Shown here in pieces: positions 1 through 8,867 of a stretch of 50,249 nt of DNA. Each line of letters opens with the position of its first letter. The stretch's first letter is position 1. Both the position numbers and the translations under genes were made by a program. The DNA comes from Anaerolineae bacterium (lineage in GTDB: Bacteria; Chloroflexota; Anaerolineae; B4-G1; SLSP01): positions 1 to 50,249 of the forward strand of contig JAFGFI010000122.1 in NCBI GenBank assembly GCA_016931185.1, written 5' to 3'. The notes beneath the pieces are model-generated. The model had not been told where the DNA came from, searched no databases, and saw nothing but the letters and a program-made list of their open reading frames with translations.

Positions 1-5
1 AAAGA

Positions 6-50
6 GGTGTTTTTTCGTTGGCGGGCTACGCCCGCCAACGAAAAAACACC
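6..50. repeat. Perfect 21-bp inverted repeat (strong hairpin)
   Basis: Bases 6-26 and 30-50 are exact reverse complements separated by a three-base loop (tac). The stem has a GC-rich top and an inner run of six T (left arm) or six A (right arm). It could be a bidirectional transcription terminator for a gene lying before the window, or a dispersed palindromic repeat. No coding region is visible between it and the terminator at 151-178. Confidence 0.75.
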
Positions 51-150
51 CCCAAACCCTCATTTCTGTCTGGAGCAGGTGACAGAAAACGGTAATTGCT
101 CACGAATCTAAACGGTTACATCAAAACAAAGTCGTACAAAGTATAAAATA

Positions 151-178
151 CAAGGGCGGACCCTCAGTCCCGCCCTTG
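151..178 (-). terminator. Terminator of the alpha-2-macroglobulin gene
   Basis: A 9-bp GC-rich inverted repeat (151-159 with 170-178, ten-base loop) lies 26 bases past the stop codon of the minus-strand gene ending at 205. Read on the minus strand it is followed by a T-rich stretch (ttgtatttta), as expected for an intrinsic terminator. It may also work in the other direction. Confidence 0.6.
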
Positions 179-204
179 TTTGCATGGATGTTTGCATCTG
201 ATAT

Positions 205-3200
205 CTACTGTCCGCTGTCTACCATCTCAATCACAAACACACTCCCATCGCTCCGCCCCCAAACCTCGGGGAAGTACATCTCGCTTGCGGTGGTGGGGAT
301 GGCGTTGTAGGTGCCGGGCACGGCGGCACGCAGGTAGTAGCGTACCTGGTAGGTACCGGGCGCGAGGTAGGAAGTGTAGAAGACGGCACGCTCATCCCGT
401 AGTTCCTCATGCTCAAAGTGGGGCCACCACCAGTAGCTAGAACGTGTCGTAATCGCCATTTCTGCTTGAACGTCGTCCGGATTGATATTCAGCGTGGGAT
501 CTACCGGCTCCATTCCGGCTGGATAGTAGTCTTCTACCAGCAGATAATTGCGATAGTGGGGTAGGGTCAAGGTCAGACGCACTTCCACCAAATCACCGGG
601 CTGTGCAGAAGAGATTGGGGTACACGCGCCAAAATCGTTATCCCCAATATAGTAATAATTACCGTTATCCCGGTCTGTTTCCGGCACACAGTATTGCCGC
701 TGCACGGTGATGCCCCGGCTTTCAGCGGCTACATCTTTCACCGGGCGATAGAGCTTCAGGTCGGCAGTGTAATAAAGTGTGCCGTTGCCTTCACCACGGG
801 CGATTTCCAGGGCATTGGGCCAGGTGCGCAGCATCTCGTTCACGGGTATAATCTGCTCTGTGGGCGTGCGCAGGGTTTCTTGTGTAACCTGCCCTTCGGC
901 CAGTGTCTCAATGTTGAGTGCAACTCCCCATTCGTAATCTGCCTGTAGTTCCCCGGTCGCTACCATATAGTCGGTGAGCGCGATGATGGCCCAGGCGTTC
1001 TCTTGCGTGGTTTCCCAGCGATCCTTGGCGCGCGCCGCCATCAGCCAGCGCACGGCTTGCGGTAGCAGGGGATCGTCGGATGCAAGGCGAGACAGTGCAT
1101 CCAGCGCAACCGAAGTGGCGCGGGTCCACGTCACCCAGTATGTGGATTCCGTGTCTTCCCAATGCGCGCCGCTGGCCGAGAGTACTGCATCCGCACGGAG
1201 ACTCTCCAACAGTGTCGTTATACGAGTGTCAGCCGGGTCTTTCAAACTCAAGGCGAGGGCAAGGTAAGCGTGTTCGGTGCTGTTTAACAGATTGTGTGCT
1301 TCAAAGAGTAGATGATCTGCTCCATCTGGCCAGGTGTATCCTCCTTCAGCGAGGACGTAGAGGGCGAATACTTGGGGTAGGGCGCGTGTGCCAGCCTGAA
1401 GGCTATTTTCCAATTCTTGTTGTACATACACTACAGCATTATCCAACATCCCTTGGGGAATAGCGAAGCCTGCGCGTTGAGCATGAATTAAGCCTAGCAC
1501 TGCATACGCGCTGGTTTGGAAGTTGCTGCGTTGTTCCTCCCCAGACCACCATCCCCAGCCTCCATCATAGTTCTGGCGAGTTGCAAGACGTGCCGTAGCA
1601 TCGGCGATGAGTTCTTGTAGGGTGGTTTCTAATCCGGATTCTGTAAGCCCCAAGTCGCGCAGCGCGCGATAGGTGACGGTGTTGGGTAGGAAGCGACTGA
1701 CCAGTTGCTCGGTACACTCGTGTTCGAAGTGTTCCAGATAGGAAAGCCCCTCGGTCATCCCGGCAGCAAGCGTGGGATTCAGGCGCACCGTGAGTGTGGA
1801 ATCCGATCCAGCTTCCGGGGGTACAATGATAACTTCCATTCGCGATCCCGCCTGAGTTAGCGTGCCGGACGTACTGACTACGTCGGGCGTTTCATAGCGA
1901 TAGATAGGCAATGCATGATCTGTCTCGCGGCCCACATTAGGACGCGCCGCGTCCTGGTATCCGCCGCCCGCTACCCGGAATGTCAAATCTGCCCACTCCG
2001 TGCCATTCTCCGGCACTTCTATCAGCCAACTTACCCGCGCGCGACCATTTCCCTCAACACGTACTTGTTGAACTGCTTCTTCGCTTCCTTGTAGATTGGT
2101 CAGCAATGACACATCAACTTCCAGCGCCTCCGCCGTGTTATTTTGGATAATGGCGGCGATTTCGGCCCGGTCTCCGGCAGTGAAGAAGCGCGGGGTGACG
2201 GGGCGTACGATCAGGGGTTTGGTAACGACAAACTCCGCTGTAGTCTGTCCCACGCGCGTATCGGCAGTAACCGCGCGTGCATCAACCACCCAGGTAGTGA
2301 GGGAATCCGGCAGTTTCAGTGTGACCTGCGTTTCTCCCGTAGGTCCGGTGCGCAAGTGTGCTTCCCAGAGCGCGGTGTCGGGGAATTCGTCGCGCACGTC
2401 GGGGGCATACATTCCGTCTCCTCCGCCCCCTCCACCAATGCCACCATAGAGCGCTTCCAGGGCTGCTTTTTGCGCGCGTTCTTGAAGGGCCTCGATATCA
2501 GTCGCCAAACGATTGTGCAACATCAGTAAGCCATCCCCGGTGACAACCCGTAGCGGGCGCGGGCTGTAGAAAGCATCTTTGAGCGTTGGCGCTGTTTCAT
2601 CAGCCAGTGCTAGCACGGCCTTGTCCACGATTGCCAGGGCAACTTCAGCTTCTACGGGCGCGCCAGTATGATCGAGAGTGCGGACGTTAAGAGTGGCGGT
2701 GTCTCCGGGAGCATAGGTGCAAGATGAGGGAATAGGGGAGCTAGGGATTAGAGAAGTGGAGGTGCAGTCCGGAATGATTTCGACGGAAAGAAGTTGTTTG
2801 ACGGGTTCAACTTCTAGTTCAACCATACCGATCCGCACGTCGGGGGCCGCCCCCCGGCCGCCATCCGTTGACGCACCAATTCCTTTAACCAGTACGAAGG
2901 AAATGATGACATTTGGCACGTAATGTTCCGCGATAGGTATATCTACCAGCGGGTTTGTAGTATCGGCAGTAAAGCGATGGACGTCCAGGATACCGTCGCG
3001 CTCGACGGTCATTAGCACTTCATAGGGGGCCTCAAAGGGTGTGGGAAGCAGGATGTGGGCGACATCGCCTGGCTTATAGCCGCGAGCGTCGGCTACCGGC
3101 TCAATCCGGCCTTCGGGTAGCCGCCAATATGCAGCCCCAGGGCCACTGACCCAGAGAGAGGTTTCACTGCGCACCATGTTGTTAGATTTGTCGGTAGTTT

Positions 3201-6200
3201 CAGCAATGACGACATAGGGGCCGCTATTGGGCACTGTTACCTCTGCGGCGGCGGCTCCGGAATTATCGGTTGTAATGGCGAAACTATCTATAACGGTATC
3301 TTCGTAGGTCCACTCTGGGGACTCAAACGGGACTGTAGTGGCAACTTGCTTCCATACACGGCGAGCCAGGGTAATATTAACCGTTTGTTGTGGAACAGGC
3401 TGCGTGTCCCAATCCAGGGCCAGGACATCTACGGTTGTAGGCACATTAGGTGTGACTACCCACGAGCGGGCTTTTAACCCCAGGTAGAAGTGCGTCGCGT
3501 GGACAGTGACGTTGCCGGATTGAGTAACGGGGAAGTTGGCTTCGTCGGTAACGGTGGCCTCAATTTCACAGCTCTGCGCGCCGGCAGTTTCGTCATTGTA
3601 AAAAGGTTCCAAGTTAGCGGGAAGTTCTAGTAATAAATTCCCTTGCGCGTCGGTGGTTGCATCCCCTTCGGCAATTACCTCCGAATCATGCCAATAGTAC
3701 CAATAGAGGTCAAGACTGCTCCAGTTCCACCAGCCAAGCAAGTCGCGGACGCGGGCATCCATATTAAAGCTATAGGGGCGGGCGAGAAGCCGCCAATGGA
3801 CATTGGCGTTACTCACCGCGCCACCGGCATAGTAGCGAGCTTCCACATGCGCGCGCAAGGTATCGCCATTGTAGATATTGTCTTCCTGCGGCGTTACATT
3901 CACCTCGAATTCCGGTTTGCGATATGCCGCTACAGCGATTTGCACGCTGATATTCTCACCCTGCTGGTTCACGATTTCGGCCAGGAGCGTGTAAGATCCT
4001 AACGTGGCCTCATCAGGCAGCGAGAAAGTGCCATCAAAAGTGCCCATGTCCGAAGGGGCAAATACACGTTCCTCGATCATATCATCGCTATACGAGGCAT
4101 ATAATTTGACATTAATTTGTAGATCGGTGGGGGGCAGCGTGTACGTATTATCATCGTCGTTGCGTACCACGCCTCGGAAATGGACATCCTGTCCAGGCCG
4201 GTAGATGGGCCGGTCGGTATGCAGGTAGAGACGGTAGGTGGGCGGCAGCTCATAGTTGTTATTGATGTCAAAATTCCATGGGTTGACGTCTTGGTGCCAG
4301 TCGCTGCGGACTACACCGAAACCGGGCTGTCCAGGCGTGCCCACGACGGCAGTATAAGCATCCCAACGGCTACCCTGGGTAGGAATGGCGAAGCGGGCAA
4401 TGCCATCGTTATCGGTGATTCCCCGGCCTAATTCCTGACCGGTGCTGTTTAACAAACGTGCTTCTGCTCCGGCTACCGGAACGCCGCTGCGCAGGTCGGT
4501 GACCCAAACTAGAGCCTCATCTGCGCTCAGTTTGAGCGTGAGATGGCGATCTACGACCGCGAAGCGCAGCGTTGTGGCATAATAGCCCATACGATCACTG
4601 CGATTAGGGACCTGCCACTCGAGGTAATAGTAACCTGTAGGCAACGCTGCCCCTTCGGCCAGGTCTACGGGAGTCACCAGGGTTTCATTGCGCTCACCGC
4701 CGGGTGTGAGCGTCCAGTTGCGTAAGTGTTGTAGTCCTTGCTGTTCCTCTCTATACCCTAGGAATCCATATTCGGGCAGGCTTGAGAGTGTAAAGGTGGC
4801 CTGTTCCAGGTTGACGGCGGAGAAGTAGATGCGGGCAGGTTCTGCCGCATCCAGTGTCATTGCATCTTGCCGGATCACGGGCGTCAAGATGGAGGGCATA
4901 TCCTCAATAAGGAAACATCGTTCTACAGATCCCGGAAGTGTGTTACCGTAACGATCCAGGATACCCGGCTCTGCAACGACGCAATAAGTTTCTCCTGAGG
5001 TTTTGTCCCAATGGACGTAGACGTAGTTATCGGCCTCATACGTATTTGGGTAAAGGTTGGCGTCTATCTCTTGACTATCGTGCGTGACATGAATATGGTT
5101 GTAAACAGTTTCCGAATCGAGTAGCCCCTCAAATGTGATGCGGACCCCATCGTAAAAGCTAAGTACACCTGAATCTGCGTTTTCATACGGTGGACCGATT
5201 TTCGTCACACGCAGTGACGGCGTGGTGATAAAGCTTTGCCGGTAAGGTTCGGACAATGGTGTGCCACTGCGACTACGGATACGGGAATCCAGGACGACGG
5301 TATAGCGTGTTTCCAGAGCTAATTGCTGTGTCGGTGTGAAAACCAGCATTATCCCTTCGTTTTCCCAGGTGATATCACCGGCAACCGCATTACCTTGTGG
5401 ATCGAGTAGACTAAATCCGGCCACACTTGCAGTCTGATCCACCGGGGTGTTGAAAGTGACCCGCACACCAGTTTCCAATGGCACATTCGTTGCATCCTGA
5501 TTAAAGACTTCTTGCGCGGGTTCGACATATTGTACTTGCAAAGGAGCTGTGTTGAAGCTTAAATGGAGCGGCGCATTCAGGATCGCGCCATCCACACTGG
5601 CAATTCCCTGGGGAATCGTGACCTGGTAGTCTGTGCCGGCTTCCCAGGCGGGTTGTGGGTCAAAACGGTAAAGACTGCTGTTGATCCACATTCCCTGGCC
5701 TGCGACGACCGGTTCGATGGTTAAGGGGAGGGTGGGACAGGTTTCTGTGGACTGTGGCGGAACAGGGGTAGCAAGGGGACTTTGAAACGTCCCTATCTCT
5801 TGTACTGTCAGGGCTGGCCCCGCTGCAACTTGTCCGGTGCAGTTGATGGGCACAATGGGGTAATTGAAGGCAATGAGCAGAGGGGTATTTCCCCGCTCAC
5901 CGAGTGCGTTATTCGCAGGACTGACGTGTGTGATGGTCAACGGTCCAATGGTGCTGAATGCAAAGGCTAGTTCTTGGTTAAGGGTCAGTCCGTTGCGCGC
6001 GCGCGCGCTTGACCCGAGGGCTACCTGATAACGTACGCCGGAAGCCAGCACTTTTTTAGGGCTGAAAGTAACAGTCGTATCATCGCTCCATGTAAAGTCG
6101 CCCTCTACAGCAGGAGAAATCTGCAGTGCGGACTCAACGCTGGCTCGATCCATCGGTTGTGTGAAGCGCAGCAGGATACCCGCTTGAAGATTAACCTCCT

Positions 6201-6669
6201 CGCCGGAACGCGGTACCGTACTAACAATGGCCGGAGGAAGATCGGCTAGGAAGTCGGGTTCCGGCTCGGGTGTGGGAGTGTATACCGGAGTTGGTATTGC
6301 AGTGGGAACCCCATCCGTAGAAACGTCTGCAGTTTCCGGTATCGCGGGAATCCCACGCGGCCATAATATCTGGCTAACAAAGGCCACGATGAGTATGACT
6401 GCCGCTGCTGCCCCTACCCATACCGGCCAGCGAATATGGAAACTAGGCCATTGTAGACGCTGCTCTTTTACAGTTACCCGTCGTGCGCGCGTGAGCCGTT
6501 TTGTTAACCGTTCCACGAACGTCTGGTTAGGATTGACCTTCGCCGCATTTTCACGCAGTGCCATATGGATGGGATCGGAAGGATCAGGGAGTGTAGGAGT
6601 GGGAAAGTTCGCCGATTCGCCGATTCTCAATTCTTTTTTCTCTTCTCTGTTGTCTAATTCTTTATTCAT
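205..6669 (-). CDS. Giant membrane-anchored alpha-2-macroglobulin with anti-sigma-like N-terminus
   Basis: 2154 residues. Residues 1-80 are charged and cytosolic, with a segment (NPNQTFVERLTKRL, about 46-59) like the helix before the membrane span in many anti-sigma factors. One membrane span lies at about 83-103, then a Thr/Pro linker (125-145) and several Ig-like repeats (about 145-640) with the Big_5-type pattern (VRVTFNTPVD and similar). A macroglobulin core follows: the hallmark DRPIYRPGQ starts at D819, and the complement-like thioester motif CTEQ is at C1652-Q1655 inside a helical domain containing GGWGWW. Bacterial alpha-2-macroglobulins trap proteases through a bait region and the thioester. 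The gene overlaps the ECF sigma gene by 8 bases. Hence the inference that this protein may also control that sigma factor. A short Ser/Pro insert flanked by two Cys lies near residue 1310. Family assignment is secure; the regulatory role is a hypothesis. Confidence 0.9.
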   Translation of the reverse strand: MNKELDNREEKKELRIGESANFPTPTLPDPSDPIHMALRENAAKVNPNQTFVERLTKRLTRARRVTVKEQRLQWPSFHIRWPVWVGAAAAVILIVAFVSQILWPRGIPAIPETADVSTDGVPTAIPTPVYTPTPEPEPDFLADLPPAIVSTVPRSGEEVNLQAGILLRFTQPMDRASVESALQISPAVEGDFTWSDDTTVTFSPKKVLASGVRYQVALGSSARARNGLTLNQELAFAFSTIGPLTITHVSPANNALGERGNTPLLIAFNYPIVPINCTGQVAAGPALTVQEIGTFQSPLATPVPPQSTETCPTLPLTIEPVVAGQGMWINSSLYRFDPQPAWEAGTDYQVTIPQGIASVDGAILNAPLHLSFNTAPLQVQYVEPAQEVFNQDATNVPLETGVRVTFNTPVDQTASVAGFSLLDPQGNAVAGDITWENEGIMLVFTPTQQLALETRYTVVLDSRIRSRSGTPLSEPYRQSFITTPSLRVTKIGPPYENADSGVLSFYDGVRITFEGLLDSETVYNHIHVTHDSQEIDANLYPNTYEADNYVYVHWDKTSGETYCVVAEPGILDRYGNTLPGSVERCFLIEDMPSILTPVIRQDAMTLDAAEPARIYFSAVNLEQATFTLSSLPEYGFLGYREEQQGLQHLRNWTLTPGGERNETLVTPVDLAEGAALPTGYYYLEWQVPNRSDRMGYYATTLRFAVVDRHLTLKLSADEALVWVTDLRSGVPVAGAEARLLNSTGQELGRGITDNDGIARFAIPTQGSRWDAYTAVVGTPGQPGFGVVRSDWHQDVNPWNFDINNNYELPPTYRLYLHTDRPIYRPGQDVHFRGVVRNDDDNTYTLPPTDLQINVKLYASYSDDMIEERVFAPSDMGTFDGTFSLPDEATLGSYTLLAEIVNQQGENISVQIAVAAYRKPEFEVNVTPQEDNIYNGDTLRAHVEARYYAGGAVSNANVHWRLLARPYSFNMDARVRDLLGWWNWSSLDLYWYYWHDSEVIAEGDATTDAQGNLLLELPANLEPFYNDETAGAQSCEIEATVTDEANFPVTQSGNVTVHATHFYLGLKARSWVVTPNVPTTVDVLALDWDTQPVPQQTVNITLARRVWKQVATTVPFESPEWTYEDTVIDSFAITTDNSGAAAAEVTVPNSGPYVVIAETTDKSNNMVRSETSLWVSGPGAAYWRLPEGRIEPVADARGYKPGDVAHILLPTPFEAPYEVLMTVERDGILDVHRFTADTTNPLVDIPIAEHYVPNVIISFVLVKGIGASTDGGRGAAPDVRIGMVELEVEPVKQLLSVEIIPDCTSTSLIPSSPIPSSCTYAPGDTATLNVRTLDHTGAPVEAEVALAIVDKAVLALADETAPTLKDAFYSPRPLRVVTGDGLLMLHNRLATDIEALQERAQKAALEALYGGIGGGGGGDGMYAPDVRDEFPDTALWEAHLRTGPTGETQVTLKLPDSLTTWVVDARAVTADTRVGQTTAEFVVTKPLIVRPVTPRFFTAGDRAEIAAIIQNNTAEALEVDVSLLTNLQGSEEAVQQVRVEGNGRARVSWLIEVPENGTEWADLTFRVAGGGYQDAARPNVGRETDHALPIYRYETPDVVSTSGTLTQAGSRMEVIIVPPEAGSDSTLTVRLNPTLAAGMTEGLSYLEHFEHECTEQLVSRFLPNTVTYRALRDLGLTESGLETTLQELIADATARLATRQNYDGGWGWWSGEEQRSNFQTSAYAVLGLIHAQRAGFAIPQGMLDNAVVYVQQELENSLQAGTRALPQVFALYVLAEGGYTWPDGADHLLFEAHNLLNSTEHAYLALALSLKDPADTRITTLLESLRADAVLSASGAHWEDTESTYWVTWTRATSVALDALSRLASDDPLLPQAVRWLMAARAKDRWETTQENAWAIIALTDYMVATGELQADYEWGVALNIETLAEGQVTQETLRTPTEQIIPVNEMLRTWPNALEIARGEGNGTLYYTADLKLYRPVKDVAAESRGITVQRQYCVPETDRDNGNYYYIGDNDFGACTPISSAQPGDLVEVRLTLTLPHYRNYLLVEDYYPAGMEPVDPTLNINPDDVQAEMAITTRSSYWWWPHFEHEELRDERAVFYTSYLAPGTYQVRYYLRAAVPGTYNAIPTTASEMYFPEVWGRSDGSVFVIEMVDSGQ

Positions 6670-7222
6670 TTAAGCACCTCTTTCTCAAGTCTCCGATTGC
6701 ACGGGAGATGAGCATTTTGACGGCGGCTTCAGTACGGCGCATCGCTTGCGCAATATCACTCATATTCAGTCCGCCCCAATAACGTAAATATATAGCTTCT
6801 GTCCTATCAGCACTAAGTTGAGGTAATATTTTAGCTACACAATCAAGCACATCAGCACAGACAGCGGCTTCTTCCGGTTGCGTAGTTTGAACGTCTTCGG
6901 CATCGCCGGTAAAGGCGTCGCTATCCAGTGATGCCGGATCATCGGCATAACGGCTCCGGTAGAAATCGGCGCATTTGTGACGTGCGATGCCGAAAAGCCA
7001 ACCGAGAAAACTACCCTGTTCTTGATAGAATGTGATAGTCTCAAGGGCTGCCAGAAACGTCTGCGCCGTCAAATCTTCGGCATCGGTGACCGTGTTAGTG
7101 CGAGCATAGCAGTAACGGTAGATGGCTGTGATGTGACGACGGTAGAGCGTATCAAAAGCCGCGTGATCATGTTTTGCTTGTTGCGCGAGTCGCGTATCAT
7201 CCAGGTTTGTGTACGTATTCAA
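6662..7222 (-). CDS. ECF-type RNA polymerase sigma factor
   Basis: 186 residues, normal length for an ECF (sigma-70 group 4) factor, which carries only regions 2 and 4. Region 2 lies at about 22-90 (FDTLYRRHITAIYRY, then DAEDLTAQTF, the core-binding part), and region 4 at about 130-183 (LSADRTEAIYLRYWGG, then a helix-turn-helix ending LISRAIGDLRKR). The start is TTG at 7222, chosen because GGAAG sits 7-8 bases upstream and no better in-frame ATG keeps region 2 intact. The stop lies inside the first codons of the alpha-2-macroglobulin gene, so the two are probably translationally coupled. Two GGAACC elements upstream of the operon look like ECF -35 boxes and suggest autoregulation. Confidence 0.92.
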   Translation of the reverse strand: MNTYTNLDDTRLAQQAKHDHAAFDTLYRRHITAIYRYCYARTNTVTDAEDLTAQTFLAALETITFYQEQGSFLGWLFGIARHKCADFYRSRYADDPASLDSDAFTGDAEDVQTTQPEEAAVCADVLDCVAKILPQLSADRTEAIYLRYWGGLNMSDIAQAMRRTEAAVKMLISRAIGDLRKRCLNE

Positions 7223-7336
7223 ATGTGACTTCCTTACTTCAGCGCTGATCGGATTATCTATGTTATACGTCGTAGGCTTGAGAAAAAGGTAACAGGGAAA
7301 TGAGTGGAAAATAGATGGCAGATGGGGGGAAATGGA

Positions 7337-7447
7337 TTATGGAAGAGAAAGTGGCAGGTAGATAAAGAGGGCGACGAGGGGCAATGCGCCAAGGATTAGC
7401 AAGATAATATCTGTTAATAGCTCTTGTTTGCGGTTCCGAATTTCCAT
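7337..7447 (-). CDS. Small single-span membrane protein (36 aa)
   Basis: 36 residues: a basic N-terminus (MEIRNRKQELL) followed by a hydrophobic helix of about 22 residues (about 12-33) and a Leu/Pro tail. It is read as a gene because AAGGAG lies exactly 7 bases before the ATG, the best ribosome binding site in the neighbourhood. It is first in the apparent operon, 114 bases before the sigma factor start. A longer in-frame reading starting at 7582 has no ribosome site and crosses the putative promoter, so I prefer the short form. Function unknown; small membrane proteins next to sigma/anti-sigma pairs are sometimes modulators. No family recognised. Confidence 0.6.
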   Translation of the reverse strand: MEIRNRKQELLTDIILLILGALPLVALFIYLPLSLP

Positions 7448-7470
7448 CGTTACACTCCTTTCGTGATATT

Positions 7471-7502
7471 TTATTAAATAGAATATATGCTTGGTTCCAT
7501 AA
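7471..7502 (-). promoter_or_regulatory. Putative ECF promoter, proximal copy
   Basis: Minus-strand TTATGGAACCAA (7502-7491) contains GGAACC, the typical ECF -35 core. It is followed after a 16-17 base AT-rich spacer by a T/A-rich -10 candidate near 7476-7471. A start about 7 bases further on would place the transcript end just before the AAGGAG of the 36-residue gene. The same 12-mer recurs 82 bases upstream. Target recognition by the neighbouring sigma factor is inferred from position and sequence type only. Confidence 0.45.
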
Positions 7503-7552
7503 GTTATATCGTTTATCAGGACAAAAAGTAACAGGCAATATATCCTCTTAAT

Positions 7553-7584
7553 ATAACGTAAATGACATATATTTGGTTCCATAA
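7553..7584 (-). promoter_or_regulatory. Putative ECF promoter, distal copy
   Basis: This is a second exact copy of the 12-mer TTATGGAACCAA (7584-7573, minus strand). A 16-base spacer after GGAACC leads to CGTTAT, an acceptable ECF -10 element. Having two copies in tandem upstream of one operon suggests dual promoters or a promoter plus a regulatory copy. Confidence 0.4.
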
Positions 7585-7735
7585 AGAGTGTAACAGAAGC
7601 GGGGTTGTAGGTCTACTGTGGAAATCTACAGATGTTATATCGGAAAAATAAGAACATGGGTAGCAGTGTAACAAACCCTCCACTTGCCCACCAAGGTTGT
7701 ATGATGAGGATAGTGTGAGGCATGATAAGTGAAAC

Positions 7736-7846
7736 GTGATGGGTAATCAGTGATGGGGGATCGGTAATACGTTATGAGTAGTACTCATCGTCGATTACTG
7801 ACTAGGATCACTAATTACCGGCCGCTGATTACTATTTCCCCATCAT
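7736..7846. repeat. Imperfect 110-bp palindromic element in a 417-bp gap
   Basis: The gap 7448-7864 holds the ECF-like promoters (7471-7584), an unassigned stretch (7585-7735), and this element. Its left half contains GTGATGGG, TAATCAG and CGGTAAT; the right half holds their complements in loosely mirrored order (ATTACCG, CTGATTAC, CCCCATCA). At the centre is a 15-base palindrome (7774-7788, arms of 7 around one G). It ends just before the ribosome site of the ABC exporter operon. It could be a degenerate MITE-like repeat or a regulatory cruciform. No ORF crosses it convincingly. Confidence 0.45.
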
Positions 7847-7864
7847 TCCATAAAAGGAGGAAAA

Positions 7865-8863
7865 ATGACAGAATCGCATATTGTTGTCCGGAACTTAAGT
7901 AAAACGTACCGTGTGCCAGAACGGGAGCCGGGGTTAGGGTCTGCTCTCAAAAGCTTAGTACACCGTACCTACCGCGATGTGGAGGCGGTAAGGGATATCA
8001 GTTTCACCATTGAAATGGGGGAGATGGTGGGATTTATCGGGCCGAATGGAGCTGGAAAGACGACGACGCTCAAAATGCTCTCTGGTCTGTTACATCCCAC
8101 GTCTGGCGATGCGCACGTGCTGGGAGCTGTACCCTGGAAACGTGAACACGCTTACCTGCAGCACATTAGTATGGTGCTAGGTAACAAGAGTCAGATGTTG
8201 TGGGATATCCCACCCTTGGATAGCTTCCGTACCCTGGCCGATATCTACGGCGTATCGCTCACCGATTATCAAAGCACGCTTGATGAACTGGTTATATTGC
8301 TAGATATGAAGGAATTACTCACCAAACCGGTCCGCAATTTCTCTCTCGGCGAGCGGATGAAGTGCGAGTTGGTTGCCGGTTTGCTCCATCGGCCTGACAT
8401 ATTGTTCCTCGACGAACCGACGCTGGGTCTGGATGTCTCGATGCAAGCGCGGCTGCGGCGTTTTTTCGCGGAATACAACCGGCGCAGCGGTGTGACTGTG
8501 ATCCTCACCAGCCACTATATGGCCGACGTGGTCGCACTGTGCCCGCGTGTTATCCTTATCCATCACGGGCAACTGCTCTACGACGGTGCACTGCAAGGAC
8601 TAGCGGAGAAACTTGCGCCATTCAAGTTAATCAAAGTGGCGCTAAGCCGGGCGGATACACAATCTATACTTACATTGCCTGACACCGTAGACGTTGTCGA
8701 GCGACAGAATGGCAACTTGACCCTGCGCGTCCCGCGCCCTGAGACACCTAGACTGACGGCGCACTTGCTCAACACCTTACCCGTCGTAGATTTAACTGTT
8801 GAAGACCCACCTATCGAGGCGGTGATTGATCAAATTTATCAAGAAGGAAAAGTGGAGGGATAA
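7865..8863 (+). CDS. ABC exporter ATP-binding protein (COG4586-like)
   Basis: 332 residues. The nucleotide-binding domain shows Walker A GPNGAGKT at 59-66, a modified signature FSLGE at 159-163 (instead of LSGGQ/E), Walker B ILFLDE at 179-184 and the switch His in TSHYM near 219. The long insertion before the Walker A strand (residues 18-40) and the short C-terminal domain resemble the uncharacterised COG4586 ATPases that pair with COG4587 and COG3694 permeases. AAAAGGAGG sits 5 bases before the ATG. It is first in a four-gene operon with its permeases two genes downstream. Substrate unknown. Confidence 0.92.
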   Translation: MTESHIVVRNLSKTYRVPEREPGLGSALKSLVHRTYRDVEAVRDISFTIEMGEMVGFIGPNGAGKTTTLKMLSGLLHPTSGDAHVLGAVPWKREHAYLQHISMVLGNKSQMLWDIPPLDSFRTLADIYGVSLTDYQSTLDELVILLDMKELLTKPVRNFSLGERMKCELVAGLLHRPDILFLDEPTLGLDVSMQARLRRFFAEYNRRSGVTVILTSHYMADVVALCPRVILIHHGQLLYDGALQGLAEKLAPFKLIKVALSRADTQSILTLPDTVDVVERQNGNLTLRVPRPETPRLTAHLLNTLPVVDLTVEDPPIEAVIDQIYQEGKVEG

Positions 8864-8867
8864 AGTT

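Noticed and set aside
7337..7582. Longer 81-residue reading of the small membrane protein
   Set aside because: It has no ribosome site and would run through both GGAACC elements; the internal ATG has AAGGAG at ideal distance.
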